This document shows, piece after piece, positions 1-9,438 of a stretch of 64,000 bases of DNA. Both the position numbers and the translations under genes were made by a program. Source of the stretch: Pseudomonas sp. RIT409 (lineage in GTDB: Bacteria > Pseudomonadota > Gammaproteobacteria > Pseudomonadales > Pseudomonadaceae); contig NZ_QARE02000015.1 of NCBI RefSeq assembly GCF_003052515.2, positions 62,001-126,000 on the forward strand, in the 5' to 3' direction. Each line of letters starts with the position of its first letter. Positions within the stretch are counted from its first letter, which is position 1. Under the pieces are notes generated by a model. That model made no database searches and had not been told where the DNA came from. It saw only the letters and a list, made by a program, of their open reading frames with translations.

Positions 1-433
1 GTTTGATCGAAGCACGGTCGATCAGCGCCTCCCATGCCGTAATTGCCACGAGCGGCAAGCTTGCTGCTTCGCCAAACGAGAGCGACTTGGGCTTTAGCGC
101 GAGCATCTGGGCATCGACTTCCATCTGATCTGCCAACGCGCCGGGAATCCCCACGATGCCGCCGAAACAACCGTAGACTTCATCGCCTGGGTTGAAGCGC
201 GTTACGCCAGCGCCGACGGAGCGGATTACCCCTGAAACGTCAATGTGAAGAATAGCCGGAAACGTCAGACCGGCCGTACCTTCGCTGCCTCGACGAATTT
301 TCGTGTCCACTGGATTTACGCTTGTCGCTTGCACGTCGACAATCACATGCCCCGCTCGGGCAACGGGATCGTCCGTCTGAACTTCGACGAAGAGGTCCGA
401 GCCACCATGCTGATTTATCACTATGGCTTTCAA
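1..433 (-). CDS. Zinc-independent MDR-family quinone reductase (3' end cut by window)
   Basis: The first ~144 residues of a medium-chain dehydrogenase/reductase of the NADPH:quinone oxidoreductase type are encoded on the minus strand; the rest lies outside the window. The GroES-like N-terminal half is readable: it opens MKAIVINQHGG, then VNPVDTKIRRG, HIDVSGVI and FNPGDEVYGC, which are typical family signatures. I place the start at a TTG (433) because GGAG sits eight bases upstream and no in-frame ATG fits the family's N-terminus. The zinc-ligand pattern of alcohol dehydrogenases is not seen in the visible part. It is divergent from a LysR gene 92 bp away, which probably regulates it. The substrate cannot be told from sequence. 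Confidence 0.8.
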   Translation of the reverse strand, partial: MKAIVINQHGGSDLFVEVQTDDPVARAGHVIVDVQATSVNPVDTKIRRGSEGTAGLTFPAILHIDVSGVIRSVGAGVTRFNPGDEVYGCFGGIVGIPGALADQMEVDAQMLALKPKSLSFGEAASLPLVAITAWEALIDRASIK

Positions 434-525
434 GTGCTTAACTCCGAGGAACTGTAGGCGAATAAATTATCATCAATAAAACAGGATAAATACGCTAAGA
501 TCGTTGAATCTTTCGGTCCTTTTGG

Positions 526-1422
526 TTGGTAATCGTGCTGGATTCCATCGATGAGTTACGTTTGTTTACTGCCGTTTTCGAGGAGGGCTCAATCCGAGCG
601 GCTGCCGAACGACTGGGGATGACGGCTGCAGGTGGAAGTAAGCGTCTTCTGGCCCTTGAAGACAGCGTCGGTCGGAGACTTTTTAACCGCACCACCCGCA
701 AACTCAGCCCCACTTCGGACGGCGAGAAGCTGTATCAGCATGCCTTGAGCATCCTCGAAAGTGTCGAGAAGGCCGAGCGAGGATTCTTTCAAAAGACTGA
801 GATGACCGGTCATCTGCGCGTCACCGCTTCCGCGACATTCGCCCAAGCTTATTTATCGAGCGTCGTGAGCAGCTATCTCAAACGCTACCCTGGTGTCATC
901 GTTGACCTCCATCCGACGGATCAACTGGTTGATCTCGCTGCCCATGGTACTGATCTCGCGATTCGACACGGCGTGATGGCCGATTCGTCCCTGATTGCGC
1001 AAAGAATCGCTGACTCCCGACGCCTGATTTGCGCCGCTCCCCAGTATTGGGAAAAACAGGGCATGCCTGTCTCGCCAAAGGAGTTGGCCACACTGGATGG
1101 CCTCATCATCGGAAAGGATTCCAGTTGGGCGATGTCCCGCGGAGGCATCAAAAAAACCTGCAAAATACGCAAACGGTTTTCATCCAGTCTTGGGGAAGTG
1201 GTTCGCCAGATGGCGATAGATGGGCACGGCGTAGCGCTGCTCATGGACTGGCACGTCCGAGATGATCTCGATTCAGGAGCACTGGTCGAGGCGTTGTCCG
1301 ATTGGACCATTGAGGCGCCGGTGGGAATGTATGCGGTCTACCCTTCAAGAGAGAACATCTCTCCGACTGTGCTCAGCTTCGTTGCTCATCTCAAAGAGTG
1401 GGTCGCGACCCACCCCGTTTGA
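526..1422 (+). CDS. LysR-family transcriptional regulator
   Basis: A 298-residue LysR-type regulator. The N-terminal winged helix-turn-helix covers about residues 6-65 (GSIRAAAERLGM, then RLLALEDSVGRRLFNRTTRKL), followed by a linker helix and a substrate-binding domain to the C-terminus. The domain pattern (DLAIRHG, LICAAPQYW) resembles the CrgA/DmlR-like subgroup. The start is uncertain: TTG at 526 or GTG at 535 are both possible and neither has a clear ribosome-binding site. It faces away from the quinone reductase, the usual layout in which a LysR protein controls its divergent neighbour. The inducer is unknown. Confidence 0.88.
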   Translation: MVIVLDSIDELRLFTAVFEEGSIRAAAERLGMTAAGGSKRLLALEDSVGRRLFNRTTRKLSPTSDGEKLYQHALSILESVEKAERGFFQKTEMTGHLRVTASATFAQAYLSSVVSSYLKRYPGVIVDLHPTDQLVDLAAHGTDLAIRHGVMADSSLIAQRIADSRRLICAAPQYWEKQGMPVSPKELATLDGLIIGKDSSWAMSRGGIKKTCKIRKRFSSSLGEVVRQMAIDGHGVALLMDWHVRDDLDSGALVEALSDWTIEAPVGMYAVYPSRENISPTVLSFVAHLKEWVATHPV

Positions 1423-1677
1423 AGAAAGCAACCGTGCCGGCACGATGAAACCCGCCGGATGGTGTAAGAAGCCGGAACGTGTCAGTTGAACTGCAGATCA
1501 ATCAGGTTCGTTGCCCCCGGACAGGGGCGTCGCTTTCACATAAAGCTGCAGCAGATCAGAGTGCATCCTGTCCACCGTATCCCTTCATCCGGCAAAGGCC
1601 TTCAAACTTCAAGCCCCTCAAAATGAGAGTGGTGATGGGTGGACGTCAATGATCCTATTCGCGTTCGCGGCGCCCGT

Positions 1678-2073
1678 TCAGTCGAATTGTGTACCTTTTT
1701 GAATCAACTCAACCTTATAGCCATTGGGGTCCTCGATGAACGCGATGATCGTGCGCCCATGTTTCATAACACCTGCAGGTCGCGGAACGCGATATCCCAT
1801 GATCGCAGCACGGCTGCATAACGCTTCCGCATCTTCAACCTCGATAGCGACATGCCCGTAAGCATCCCCGAGCTCGTAGCTGTGCTGACCCCAGTTTCGC
1901 GTCAGCTCCAATGCAACCGTCTCGGTCTCCGGACCATAACCCAGGAAAGCCAGTGTGAACTTGCCCTCTGGATAGTCTTTGCGTCTCAAGAGGCTCATGC
2001 CAAGCAGCCTCGTGTAGAAGTGAATGGATTTGTCCAGGTCCACTACACGCAACATGGTATGCAGTATGCGCAT
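1678..2073 (-). CDS. gloA: Lactoylglutathione lyase (glyoxalase I)
   Basis: A 131-residue vicinal-oxygen-chelate protein with the classical glyoxalase I pattern: MRILHTMLRVVDLDKSIHFY at the N-terminus, then a central GHVAIEVED and a C-terminal FIEDPNGYKVELIQ. Family knowledge: the enzyme isomerises the methylglyoxal-glutathione hemithioacetal to S-lactoylglutathione, using a metal held by His and Glu residues of the two beta-alpha-beta-beta-beta modules. His5, the central His of GHV and the Glu of VELI are present. The length matches bacterial GloA. It stands alone between two LysR genes; the ~200 bp upstream show no obvious regulatory palindrome. Confidence 0.88.
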   Translation of the reverse strand: MRILHTMLRVVDLDKSIHFYTRLLGMSLLRRKDYPEGKFTLAFLGYGPETETVALELTRNWGQHSYELGDAYGHVAIEVEDAEALCSRAAIMGYRVPRPAGVMKHGRTIIAFIEDPNGYKVELIQKGTQFD

Positions 2074-2273
2074 CTATTTCTCCACGGCAGCGTTGGCCCA
2101 TTGCATGGCCAACATCTCTTGAAAGGCTTCACGTGGCCCGATTCCAGGCCTATTTCTGCGCAAACAGCCAGGCTGTTCAACGCTGGAAGCCCTTGATGGG
2201 AGAATGTTAAGCTGCCCACTCAATCACTAAAAGTGACTATATGTGAGCCAGACCATCACAAAAGGAGATTCTC

Positions 2274-3134
2274 TTGAAGCTTTCGCAGCTCGGCTTTTTT
2301 TGCGCCGTCGTCGAGCACGGCACGATAGCCGCAGCAGCCGCATCGCTGCATTGTGTGCCCTCGAACATCACGGCCAGACTGCGAGAGCTCGAAAGTCAAC
2401 TTGGCGTCGTTTTGTTCAACCGCGAAAACAACCGATTGCTGGTCACTCCCGAGGGCAGGCTGGTCTACCGAAAAGCCAAACAGCTCATTGACCTGGCAGC
2501 TGAAACGCGCTCGCTCTTCTCAAACGATTCCATCCAGGGAGTGCTTCGCGTCGGAGCGCTCGATGTAGCGCTGGCCAATCATTTACCAGAACGCCTGGTT
2601 CGCTATCGCCTTGAGGCACCGGGGGTCGAAGTTCACATTCGCCCGGAGCACTCGCTATTCCTTGAGCGGCTTTTGATGGATGGCGAGCTTGATTTGATTC
2701 TTACTGACGGCCCGATTCAGCATCCTTTGCTGGATAGCCGATTAGCGTTTCGTGAGCGCTTGCTCAGAGTAGTGCCCAAATCGCTTTCCCCGCCCACGCC
2801 TCAAGACCTGTCGAGGCTCGAACTGTATGTATTCGGTCGCACGTGTCACTACAGACAACAGGTCGATGACTGGTTGGAAAGCAGCGGCATCCAGCCTAGG
2901 GCTATTCTGGAAATCGAATCGTATCCGACCATCTTCGCCTGTATCGCGCAAGGGATAGGTTTCGCCTGCGTACCGGAGAGTTACGTGGATCGTTTTGCCA
3001 GTCAGGCGCACACGTTTCAGGCTGACCAGGCGCCCAGTCTGGACTCAAGCGATATCTACTTCGTCTGGAGAAAGAACCAGCAGTCCCCCCTGATCAGAAA
3101 TTTCATTGAGGTCATCGACCGTCAGGGTGATTAA
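2274..3134 (+). CDS. LysR-family transcriptional regulator
   Basis: A 286-residue LysR regulator. The helix-turn-helix is at the N-terminus (KLSQLGFFCAVVEHGTIAAAA, then LHCVPSNITARLRELE and LGVVLFNRENNRLLVT), followed by a periplasmic-binding-protein-like effector domain. TTG is taken as the start because a strong AAAGGAGA lies seven to ten bases upstream and the first encoded residues match the family. The neighbouring glyoxalase gene runs in the opposite direction, so it could be a target, but this is only inferred from position. It converges on the psiE-like gene, with 85 bp between the two stops. Confidence 0.88.
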   Translation: MKLSQLGFFCAVVEHGTIAAAAASLHCVPSNITARLRELESQLGVVLFNRENNRLLVTPEGRLVYRKAKQLIDLAAETRSLFSNDSIQGVLRVGALDVALANHLPERLVRYRLEAPGVEVHIRPEHSLFLERLLMDGELDLILTDGPIQHPLLDSRLAFRERLLRVVPKSLSPPTPQDLSRLELYVFGRTCHYRQQVDDWLESSGIQPRAILEIESYPTIFACIAQGIGFACVPESYVDRFASQAHTFQADQAPSLDSSDIYFVWRKNQQSPLIRNFIEVIDRQGD

Positions 3135-3219
3135 TGGCAACCACGCCTTAGTCGTCAAACGCCCACGGCGTCTTGTGCTGGGGCGTGGTCGACACGCCCT
3201 GACGAAGCTGGGCTGAGTG

Positions 3220-3720
3220 TCACGACTTTTTTTCCTCCGACAATCTGCCCTGTTTGCTAAACAACCAAAAGATGATACCCAAGACCAGCGTTGCAAACCC
3301 CATTGCAGCGATAGTGGCAGCGGGCGTCGAAGCGGAATCAAGAATCACGAACTTGCGGCTCAGGGCCAGGAGCGAGATCAGAATCACTGTCCGCAGTTGC
3401 ACGATACTGCCTTGCCTGAACGCTGGACGAATGATGGAGTGCTTGAACTCCAGAGCGATCAACACGGTGAATATCGAACCGAAGAGTACCTGGAAGTCGC
3501 CGTGATCCAAGGGATCAATCGCGCCCCCCACCACCAGCGGCAGCACTCGTCTGTAGAGCTGAATCAAAGCAATGACGATGACGCACGAGATGATCACACC
3601 GAGCGCCAGCACGATGATTTGCTCGAATCGCTCATAGGCGTTCATCAGTGACCACTGGACACGAAGGTTTTTGAACGTCGACCTCGAAGGCAGTGGCGCT
3701 GAGGGGTCCGGATTATTCAT
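3220..3720 (-). CDS. psiE: PsiE-like phosphate-starvation-inducible membrane protein
   Basis: A 166-residue integral membrane protein of the PsiE family. Four hydrophobic segments can be read: around residues 35-55, 62-85 (less hydrophobic), 110-128 and 135-155. The segment EHKHSIIRPAF-like (here EFKHSIIRPAFRQG) and the LRTVILISLLALSRKFVI stretch are typical of PsiE relatives. Its biochemical role is unknown in the family. It is the last gene of the minus-strand stress block, 134 bp after the antiporter gene; a PsiE gene also follows kefB in tLST/LHR islands. It may be cotranscribed with the antiporter; no terminator was found between them. Confidence 0.8.
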   Translation of the reverse strand: MNNPDPSAPLPSRSTFKNLRVQWSLMNAYERFEQIIVLALGVIISCVIVIALIQLYRRVLPLVVGGAIDPLDHGDFQVLFGSIFTVLIALEFKHSIIRPAFRQGSIVQLRTVILISLLALSRKFVILDSASTPAATIAAMGFATLVLGIIFWLFSKQGRLSEEKKS

Positions 3721-3854
3721 TAGTTTTTTCTCCAGCTCGTGTGGTTTTAGCCGTCGGCATGGCCCGCCTGTAGCCGCTGATCCAGCGCGCCGGAGGGTTG
3801 AGTGAAGCAGAGTTTCAGGGGTACATCGGAAACAATCCTGGCGATCTCGATGCG

Positions 3855-5633
3855 CTATCCGCTCGGCGGATCGATGCGATCAATATTTCCCAGCACCAGC
3901 GCACGGCCGGCAAACAGGCCGCCCGCCGTCTCCAGGGCAAAGCGTTCGGCATCGCGTTTGCGAACTTCGTCGACCAATGCGTCGGCTTCTCGCTCAGACG
4001 CACCGAGCGTCAACACTGCCTGACGACCGAGCAACAGGGCAGCTTCAAACGTCTCTCGCACAATGTAGTCCGCATTGTGTTTGATCAGCTCGAGCGCGTG
4101 TTCACGGTCAAAGGCCCGCACCACCAGTTTCACGTGCGGGCAGTAGTGCCGCGTGCTTTCCACAATGCGTGTCGCTGCTTTTTTGTCATCAACACAGACA
4201 ATGATGGCGCGAGCGTGATGCGCCCCGGCCGCGTGCAGGATTTCATGGCGCGCGCCGTCGCCGTAATAGACCTTGAACCCATACGGTGTCACGGCGCGGA
4301 TGACCTCCGGATCGATATCAATGATGGAAATGTTCGCCCCCTGGGAGAGCGGCGCCTGGCAGGCAATCTGCCCTACACGCCCAAAACCGATGATGAGCAC
4401 ATTGCATCGCAGATTGTGTGCGGCCTCCACCCCGTCCAGGGAAACGGGTCGCGCGGGAGCAAACCGTCGAGACAGCAGCAGCGTCACGGGGGTAAGCGCC
4501 ATGGACAGCACGACGATAGCGGTCATGTTGGCGTTGACTTCCGCACTGATGACCCTGAGTTTGAGTGCTTCGGCAAACAATACAAACGCAAACTCGCCCC
4601 CCTGTGCCATCAGCATGGCGCGATCCAGTGCGTCGCTATGGCTGCTTTTCGCGAAGCGAGCGACGCCATAAATACACAGCGCCTTGACCGCCATCAGCGA
4701 GAGCACGCCGGAGGTGATGAGTGCCCAGTTTCTGGCCATGACTTGCAGATCCAGCGTCATTCCGACACCGAGGAAGAACAACCCCAGCAGCAGGCCACGA
4801 AACGGTTCTATGTCGGCCTCCAACTGGTGGCGGAAGGTCGACTCCGACAGCAACACGCCCGCCACGAAAGCGCCCATCGCCATTGAAAGACCGCCAACTT
4901 CCATCAGCAGCGCCGCGCCCAACACCACCAGCAGCGTCGCAGCCGTCATGACTTCGCGCGCTTTGGCCTGGGCCAATACCCGAAACATCGGATTGAGCAA
5001 CCACAGACCGATGGCGGTTAATGCGCCCAGGGAGAGCGCGGCGATACCGACGCGTTGCCAGAGAGGGGATGCAGGTTCATGCGCCCATTCAGGGGGCGCC
5101 AGGAAGGCGACTACTGCCAGTAACGGCGCAATCATCAGGTCTTCGAATAACAAGATGGACACGATGTGCTGTCCCCTTGGCTCGGTGATGTCACCGCGCT
5201 CGGAGAGCACCTGGGTAACAATGGCCGTGGACGACAGGACAAAACCCGCCGCGCTCACGAACGAGACCTGCCATGGAAACCCGAAGGCCATGCCCACCAG
5301 GGTGAGCAGCGCAGCACAGACCAGCACCTGCAGGCTGCCCAACCCAAAGATCTGCCGGCGTAAATCCCACAGATGCGAGGGTTTCATCTCCAGGCCAATC
5401 ACAAAGAGAAACATCGCCACACCCAGCTCGGCGATATCAATGATGGTGTGGGGGTTGTTGATCAGTTGCAGCCCGAAAGGGCCAATGATCAGCCCCGCTG
5501 CCAGGTAACCGACCACTGAGCCGAGCCCGATGCGCTTGAGCAATGGCACTGCCACCACCGCAGCGGCAAGCAAAGTGACGACAGTGAATAGTTGGCCCGC
5601 ATTGCCTTCAACGACCATGGCATTGACCCTCAT
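3855..5633 (-). CDS. kefB: KefB/KefC-type monovalent cation:proton antiporter (CPA2)
   Basis: A 592-residue inner-membrane antiporter. About twelve hydrophobic segments fill residues 10-385 and include the CPA2 signatures GYLAAGLIIGPFGL, LFLFVIGLEM-like and AQGGEFAFV. A TrkA-N/RCK nucleotide-binding domain follows at about 400-520 (NVLIIGFGRVGQ, with the dinucleotide-binding acidic residue in SIIDIDPE). Family knowledge: KefB/C proteins release K+ in exchange for protons and protect against electrophiles such as methylglyoxal, gated by glutathione adducts. In the tLST/LHR islands a kefB gene also lies near clpK and psiE. A strong terminator separates it from clpG upstream, so it probably has its own promoter within 5634-5684. 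Confidence 0.9.
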   Translation of the reverse strand: MRVNAMVVEGNAGQLFTVVTLLAAAVVAVPLLKRIGLGSVVGYLAAGLIIGPFGLQLINNPHTIIDIAELGVAMFLFVIGLEMKPSHLWDLRRQIFGLGSLQVLVCAALLTLVGMAFGFPWQVSFVSAAGFVLSSTAIVTQVLSERGDITEPRGQHIVSILLFEDLMIAPLLAVVAFLAPPEWAHEPASPLWQRVGIAALSLGALTAIGLWLLNPMFRVLAQAKAREVMTAATLLVVLGAALLMEVGGLSMAMGAFVAGVLLSESTFRHQLEADIEPFRGLLLGLFFLGVGMTLDLQVMARNWALITSGVLSLMAVKALCIYGVARFAKSSHSDALDRAMLMAQGGEFAFVLFAEALKLRVISAEVNANMTAIVVLSMALTPVTLLLSRRFAPARPVSLDGVEAAHNLRCNVLIIGFGRVGQIACQAPLSQGANISIIDIDPEVIRAVTPYGFKVYYGDGARHEILHAAGAHHARAIIVCVDDKKAATRIVESTRHYCPHVKLVVRAFDREHALELIKHNADYIVRETFEAALLLGRQAVLTLGASEREADALVDEVRKRDAERFALETAGGLFAGRALVLGNIDRIDPPSG

Positions 5634-5684
5634 CCCACATCAGGACCGTAAGGCATCCGCAGGCAGGCGTGCTGAACAGAGCGA

Positions 5685-5728
5685 TGAAAAAAGTGCCCGG
5701 CCCTGAAAAAGGCTTCAGGACCCGGCAC
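5685..5728 (-). terminator. Rho-independent terminator after clpG
   Basis: A 14-bp stem with two mismatched pairs (5693-5706 with 5715-5728) closes an 8-base loop. On the minus strand it is followed directly by a run of six T, the classical intrinsic terminator layout. It lies 125 bp past the clpG stop and separates that gene from kefB. Confidence 0.85.
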
Positions 5729-5852
5729 CCTCCGGAGCGTGCAGCAAGGGCGAATCGTCGTCCGCCGGGCTCGGCCAGGCGTCCAAAGATCCAATGCTTC
5801 ATCTCACGACGTGATCGACAACGCCGCTGCCCAATGACGGGAGTGGGTTGCG

Positions 5853-8609
5853 TTAAGTCCCTGTCCCCGTTACAGGCACGCGATCATCAGGCCGGTCAGG
5901 CGGACTCACAGTTGCTGAGGTCGCTGGCGCGTCCAGCTTGTTGAACATCACCTCGTCACGCGTTGTGTCGTAACTCAGCTCAACGCTGTCGCCGCCCTGG
6001 AGCTTGCCGGCGAGCATTTCCTTGGCAAGACGCGTTTCGACGGTCTGGCGAATCTGACGTTTCAATTCCCGCGCGCCAAACTCGGGCTGATAGCCAACCT
6101 CCGCCAGGTGATCAATGAGCGTGTCAGCCACTTTCACCGTGATGTTTTGGGCAGCCGCGGTTCGAATGACCCGATCAAGCTGAATGCCCACAATCGATCG
6201 GATGTTGTCCCGAGTGAGGGCATGGAACACGATGATGTCGTCGATGCGGTTCAGGAATTCGGGACGGAAATGCCCTTTCAAGACGCCCATCAATTCATCA
6301 CGTAACGCTTTATCCGTAAGGCGATCATCTTCTGGCCGCTCAAGATTCTGCATGATGATGGAAGAGCCCAGATTGCTGGTGGCGATGATGATCGTATTGC
6401 TGAAGTCCACAACGCGTCCCTTCCCGTCCGTGAGACGACCATCATCGAACACCTGCAGCAATACGTTGCTCACATCGGGGTGCGCCTTCTCAATCTCGTC
6501 GAGCAAAATCACGCTGTAGGGCTTGCGGCGGACGCGCTCTGTCAACTGACCGCCTTCGTCGTATCCGACATAACCGGGCGGGGCGCCGATCAACCGGGCC
6601 ACCGCATGACGCTCCATGTACTCCGACATGTCGATCCGAATGATCGATTGCTCGTCACCAAATACCGCTTCCGCCAACGCCTTGGCCAGCTCGGTTTTTC
6701 CGACGCCGGTCGGGCCAAGAAAAAGAAACGTGGCAATGGGTCGATTGGGCTGACCAAGGCCGGCCCGAGACAAACGAACGGCATCGCTGACCGCCAGCAC
6801 GGCGTCCTCCTGCCCCACCAGCCGATCGCGCAGCGTGTCTTCCATGTTCAGAAGCTTTTGACGCTCTTCCTGGGTGAGTTCGGTCACCGGAATACCCGTC
6901 AGACGGGACAGTACTTCGGCAATCGACTCAAGGGTCACCTCAAGGGTTTCTGAACCCGTCTTGCGCTCCCAGGCTTCTGTCTCCTCTCCTAACTGGGCTT
7001 GTTTTTGACCGATGCGCTCTTCGAAGCCTTTGGATTCATCAAAGCGTTTGCGCGAGGATGAATAGTCCTGTTCGCGTTTGAGCTGGGTGATTTCCGCTTC
7101 CAGTTCCTGAATCCCAGCAGGCCTTGAGGAGGCGCTGATGCGCACGCGGGCCGCGGCCTGGTCGATCAGGTCGATGGCCTTGTCCGGCAGAAAGCGCGAC
7201 GTGATGTAACGGTCCGACAGTTCCGCGGCGGCCACGAATGCTTCGTCGGCGAACGTCACCTGATGATGCGCCTCAAGCTTGTCCCGCAGTCCACGCAGGA
7301 TAACGATGGTCTGTTCTACGGTGGGCTCGGCTATCAGGACAGGCTGAAAACGCCTTTCGAGCGCCGCATCTTTTTCGATGTGCTTTTGGTACTCATTGAG
7401 CGTCGTCGCACCGATCAGGCTGAGCTCTCCGCGCGCCAAGGCGGGTTTCAATACGTTGGCAATATCCAGGCCGCCCTCTTCGCCTCCCTGCCCCGCGCCC
7501 ACAATCGTGTGCAGCTCGTCGATGAACAGAATCAGCTCCGAGCTCTTTGCAGCCACTTCATCGAGCAGTTGCTTGGCGCGTTCCTCGAACTCGCCCCGGT
7601 ATTTGGAGCCCGCGACCATTGAGTTCAGGTTGACTTCAACCAGTCGTCTGCCACGTAGAATTTCCGGGACATCGCCCTTGACTATGCGCTGTGCAAGCCC
7701 TTCGACAATGGCTGTCTTACCGACGCCGGGTTCGCCGATCAGGACCGGATTGTTCTTCCTGCGGCGGGCGAGCACCTCGATGGTATTTTCGATTTCCTGC
7801 GCGCGGCCCAATACGGGATCCAGCTTGCCCTCGCGAGCCAATGACGTCAGGTCGCGACCGAACTTGTCGAGCGTCGGTGTTCCCGTCGGGGTATCGACTC
7901 TCCCGTCCTCAGCCCCCTTGCCCACCACCTTGACCACCTTCTGCCGCAAGGCCTCAGGGGTTACGCCGTATTTTTTGAGCAGCGTTCCGGCGATGCTTTC
8001 GGGCACCGAGGAAAGCCCGATCAATAGATGCTCGGGCCCAACGTACGAGTGCCCTAACTCACGAGATGCCTGGAATGCAAAATTGAACACTTTTTTCAGG
8101 CGAGGCGAGATGCTCATCTGATCCACCGGGGCCTGCGCCTCCGCTGCGCCCCTTTGAGCGTGTTGATCGATGTAGCCTTTGATGTCGTCGGCTGAAAGCT
8201 TCAATTCCTTGAGCAAGGCGGTGCCAACGTCGGTGTCGGCAAGCACATACAGCAGGTGCTCGGTATCGAGCTCGCTGCGGTTCAACTCATGGGCTTTCTC
8301 TGCAGCGCGTTGCAGGATTTCCAGGGTCTGGGAGCTGAAGGCATCGGTTGCATCGACAGATTCGCGAGGCACATGCGCCGAGAGCCTGAATTCGTCCCCT
8401 CCCGGGTCCGCTGCACCTCCCATGCTGTCGAAAAAGCGTGACACGCCACCGCCCAGCAAAGAGTCGAAGGGATTCAACATGCTTTGATGGCGTAAAAGTC
8501 GACGGTAATCGTGGTCGCAAATGGACATCGTTCTGGCCTGGCCATTTTGCGATACAGTCACTCGCGCGACGGCCGGTCTGGCATTACATATTTCACAGAG
8601 AGTAGCCAT
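5853..8609 (-). CDS. clpG: ClpG/ClpK-type AAA+ disaggregase
   Basis: A 918-residue Hsp100 protein. Residues 1-40 form a Cys cluster (C5, C8, C31, H33) like the N1 domain of ClpG/ClpK. A ClpN repeat domain spans about 90-230. AAA-1 has Walker A GEPGVGKT (292-299) and Walker B LFIDELH; a short coiled-coil middle domain lies near 500-550; AAA-2 has Walker A GPTGVGKT (632-639) and Walker B LLDEIEKAH. No IGL/IGF-like ClpP-binding tripeptide is seen in AAA-2, which argues for a stand-alone disaggregase rather than a protease partner. Family knowledge: ClpG/ClpK gives heat tolerance and is usually carried on stress-tolerance islands. GGAG lies about ten bases before the ATG. It sits between a DsbA-like gene and kefB. 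Confidence 0.88.
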   Translation of the reverse strand: MATLCEICNARPAVARVTVSQNGQARTMSICDHDYRRLLRHQSMLNPFDSLLGGGVSRFFDSMGGAADPGGDEFRLSAHVPRESVDATDAFSSQTLEILQRAAEKAHELNRSELDTEHLLYVLADTDVGTALLKELKLSADDIKGYIDQHAQRGAAEAQAPVDQMSISPRLKKVFNFAFQASRELGHSYVGPEHLLIGLSSVPESIAGTLLKKYGVTPEALRQKVVKVVGKGAEDGRVDTPTGTPTLDKFGRDLTSLAREGKLDPVLGRAQEIENTIEVLARRRKNNPVLIGEPGVGKTAIVEGLAQRIVKGDVPEILRGRRLVEVNLNSMVAGSKYRGEFEERAKQLLDEVAAKSSELILFIDELHTIVGAGQGGEEGGLDIANVLKPALARGELSLIGATTLNEYQKHIEKDAALERRFQPVLIAEPTVEQTIVILRGLRDKLEAHHQVTFADEAFVAAAELSDRYITSRFLPDKAIDLIDQAAARVRISASSRPAGIQELEAEITQLKREQDYSSSRKRFDESKGFEERIGQKQAQLGEETEAWERKTGSETLEVTLESIAEVLSRLTGIPVTELTQEERQKLLNMEDTLRDRLVGQEDAVLAVSDAVRLSRAGLGQPNRPIATFLFLGPTGVGKTELAKALAEAVFGDEQSIIRIDMSEYMERHAVARLIGAPPGYVGYDEGGQLTERVRRKPYSVILLDEIEKAHPDVSNVLLQVFDDGRLTDGKGRVVDFSNTIIIATSNLGSSIIMQNLERPEDDRLTDKALRDELMGVLKGHFRPEFLNRIDDIIVFHALTRDNIRSIVGIQLDRVIRTAAAQNITVKVADTLIDHLAEVGYQPEFGARELKRQIRQTVETRLAKEMLAGKLQGGDSVELSYDTTRDEVMFNKLDAPATSATVSPPDRPDDRVPVTGTGT

Positions 8610-8890
8610 GATGAGTTGTCTCCAAAAATGGATAACACGGACTCATACAGATGGATCTACGTGCCCGTAAGCGATGCTCAAGAAACAGGGGCATGAGACC
8701 AGCAATACGCTGAGCGTGGTCGGGAATACGATTGCGTGGGAGGGAATGGCGGCCTTGGGAAGCGACGCCACCCGATCAACATAGTCGCGATCTCATCAAT
8801 GTGCGCCTCGTCGACCCGATTACCGACGAACGACCCCAAGACAGCTCGTTTACAAAATGACCTGTCGTCACCTATCCACCCACGTGCTCT

Positions 8891-9430
8891 CTAGCGATTG
8901 AGCCCACGCATTGAGGCAAGCTCGATCGCCTGACTCATCTCGGTGACCTCGGGGGGCCCGTCATAACGAAGACCGTCGATGTAAAATGCGGGCGTGCCGT
9001 TTACCCCGCTACGGACGCCGCCATTGAAATCGGATTGTATTTTGGGCAGGTAGATATCGGTTTGCATGGCAACCGCGAGTTCATCGCTGGAAAGGCCGTG
9101 TCTCAGCGCGATGGCGTCATACAACGGCAGACCCAATCGATCCTGATGTTCATACAACTCGTCGTGGGCCTCCCAAAAGAACCCTCGACTTCCGGCGTAT
9201 TCCGCGGTGACAGCTGCGCTCAGCGCATGCGGGTGAGCGGTGGTCAGTGGAAAGTTGCGGAACACAAGCAACAGGTCCCCGCCAAAATGCTGCTGCAGCT
9301 TCTTGACGACCCAGTACGCCAAACCGCAATAGGGGCATTCATAGTCGCCATATTCCACCAGAGTGACCTTGGCATCCGCCCTTCCCTGGCGATGATCGTT
9401 TGCAGTTACCGGGACTTTGAGAGTGGCCAT
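8891..9430 (-). CDS. DsbA-family thioredoxin-like oxidoreductase
   Basis: A 179-residue thioredoxin-fold protein with the redox motif CPYC at residues 32-35 and the cis-proline loop GVNGTPAFYI near the C-terminus, matching the Thioredoxin_4/DsbA group (BdbD/DsbA-like). There is no signal peptide, so it is predicted cytoplasmic, unlike canonical DsbA. The gene starts 8 bp after the peroxiredoxin stop, so the two are almost certainly cotranscribed, and it could serve as an electron donor to that peroxiredoxin (inference). A 281-bp gap without obvious features separates it from clpG. A thioredoxin-like gene is also part of tLST/LHR islands. Confidence 0.87.
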   Translation of the reverse strand: MATLKVPVTANDHRQGRADAKVTLVEYGDYECPYCGLAYWVVKKLQQHFGGDLLLVFRNFPLTTAHPHALSAAVTAEYAGSRGFFWEAHDELYEHQDRLGLPLYDAIALRHGLSSDELAVAMQTDIYLPKIQSDFNGGVRSGVNGTPAFYIDGLRYDGPPEVTEMSQAIELASMRGLNR

Positions 9431-9438
9431 GTGATCAC

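Noticed and set aside
8610..8890. Possible heat-shock sigma-32 promoter before clpG
   Set aside because: A CTTGA-like -35 is present but no CCCCAT-like -10 lies at the required spacing.
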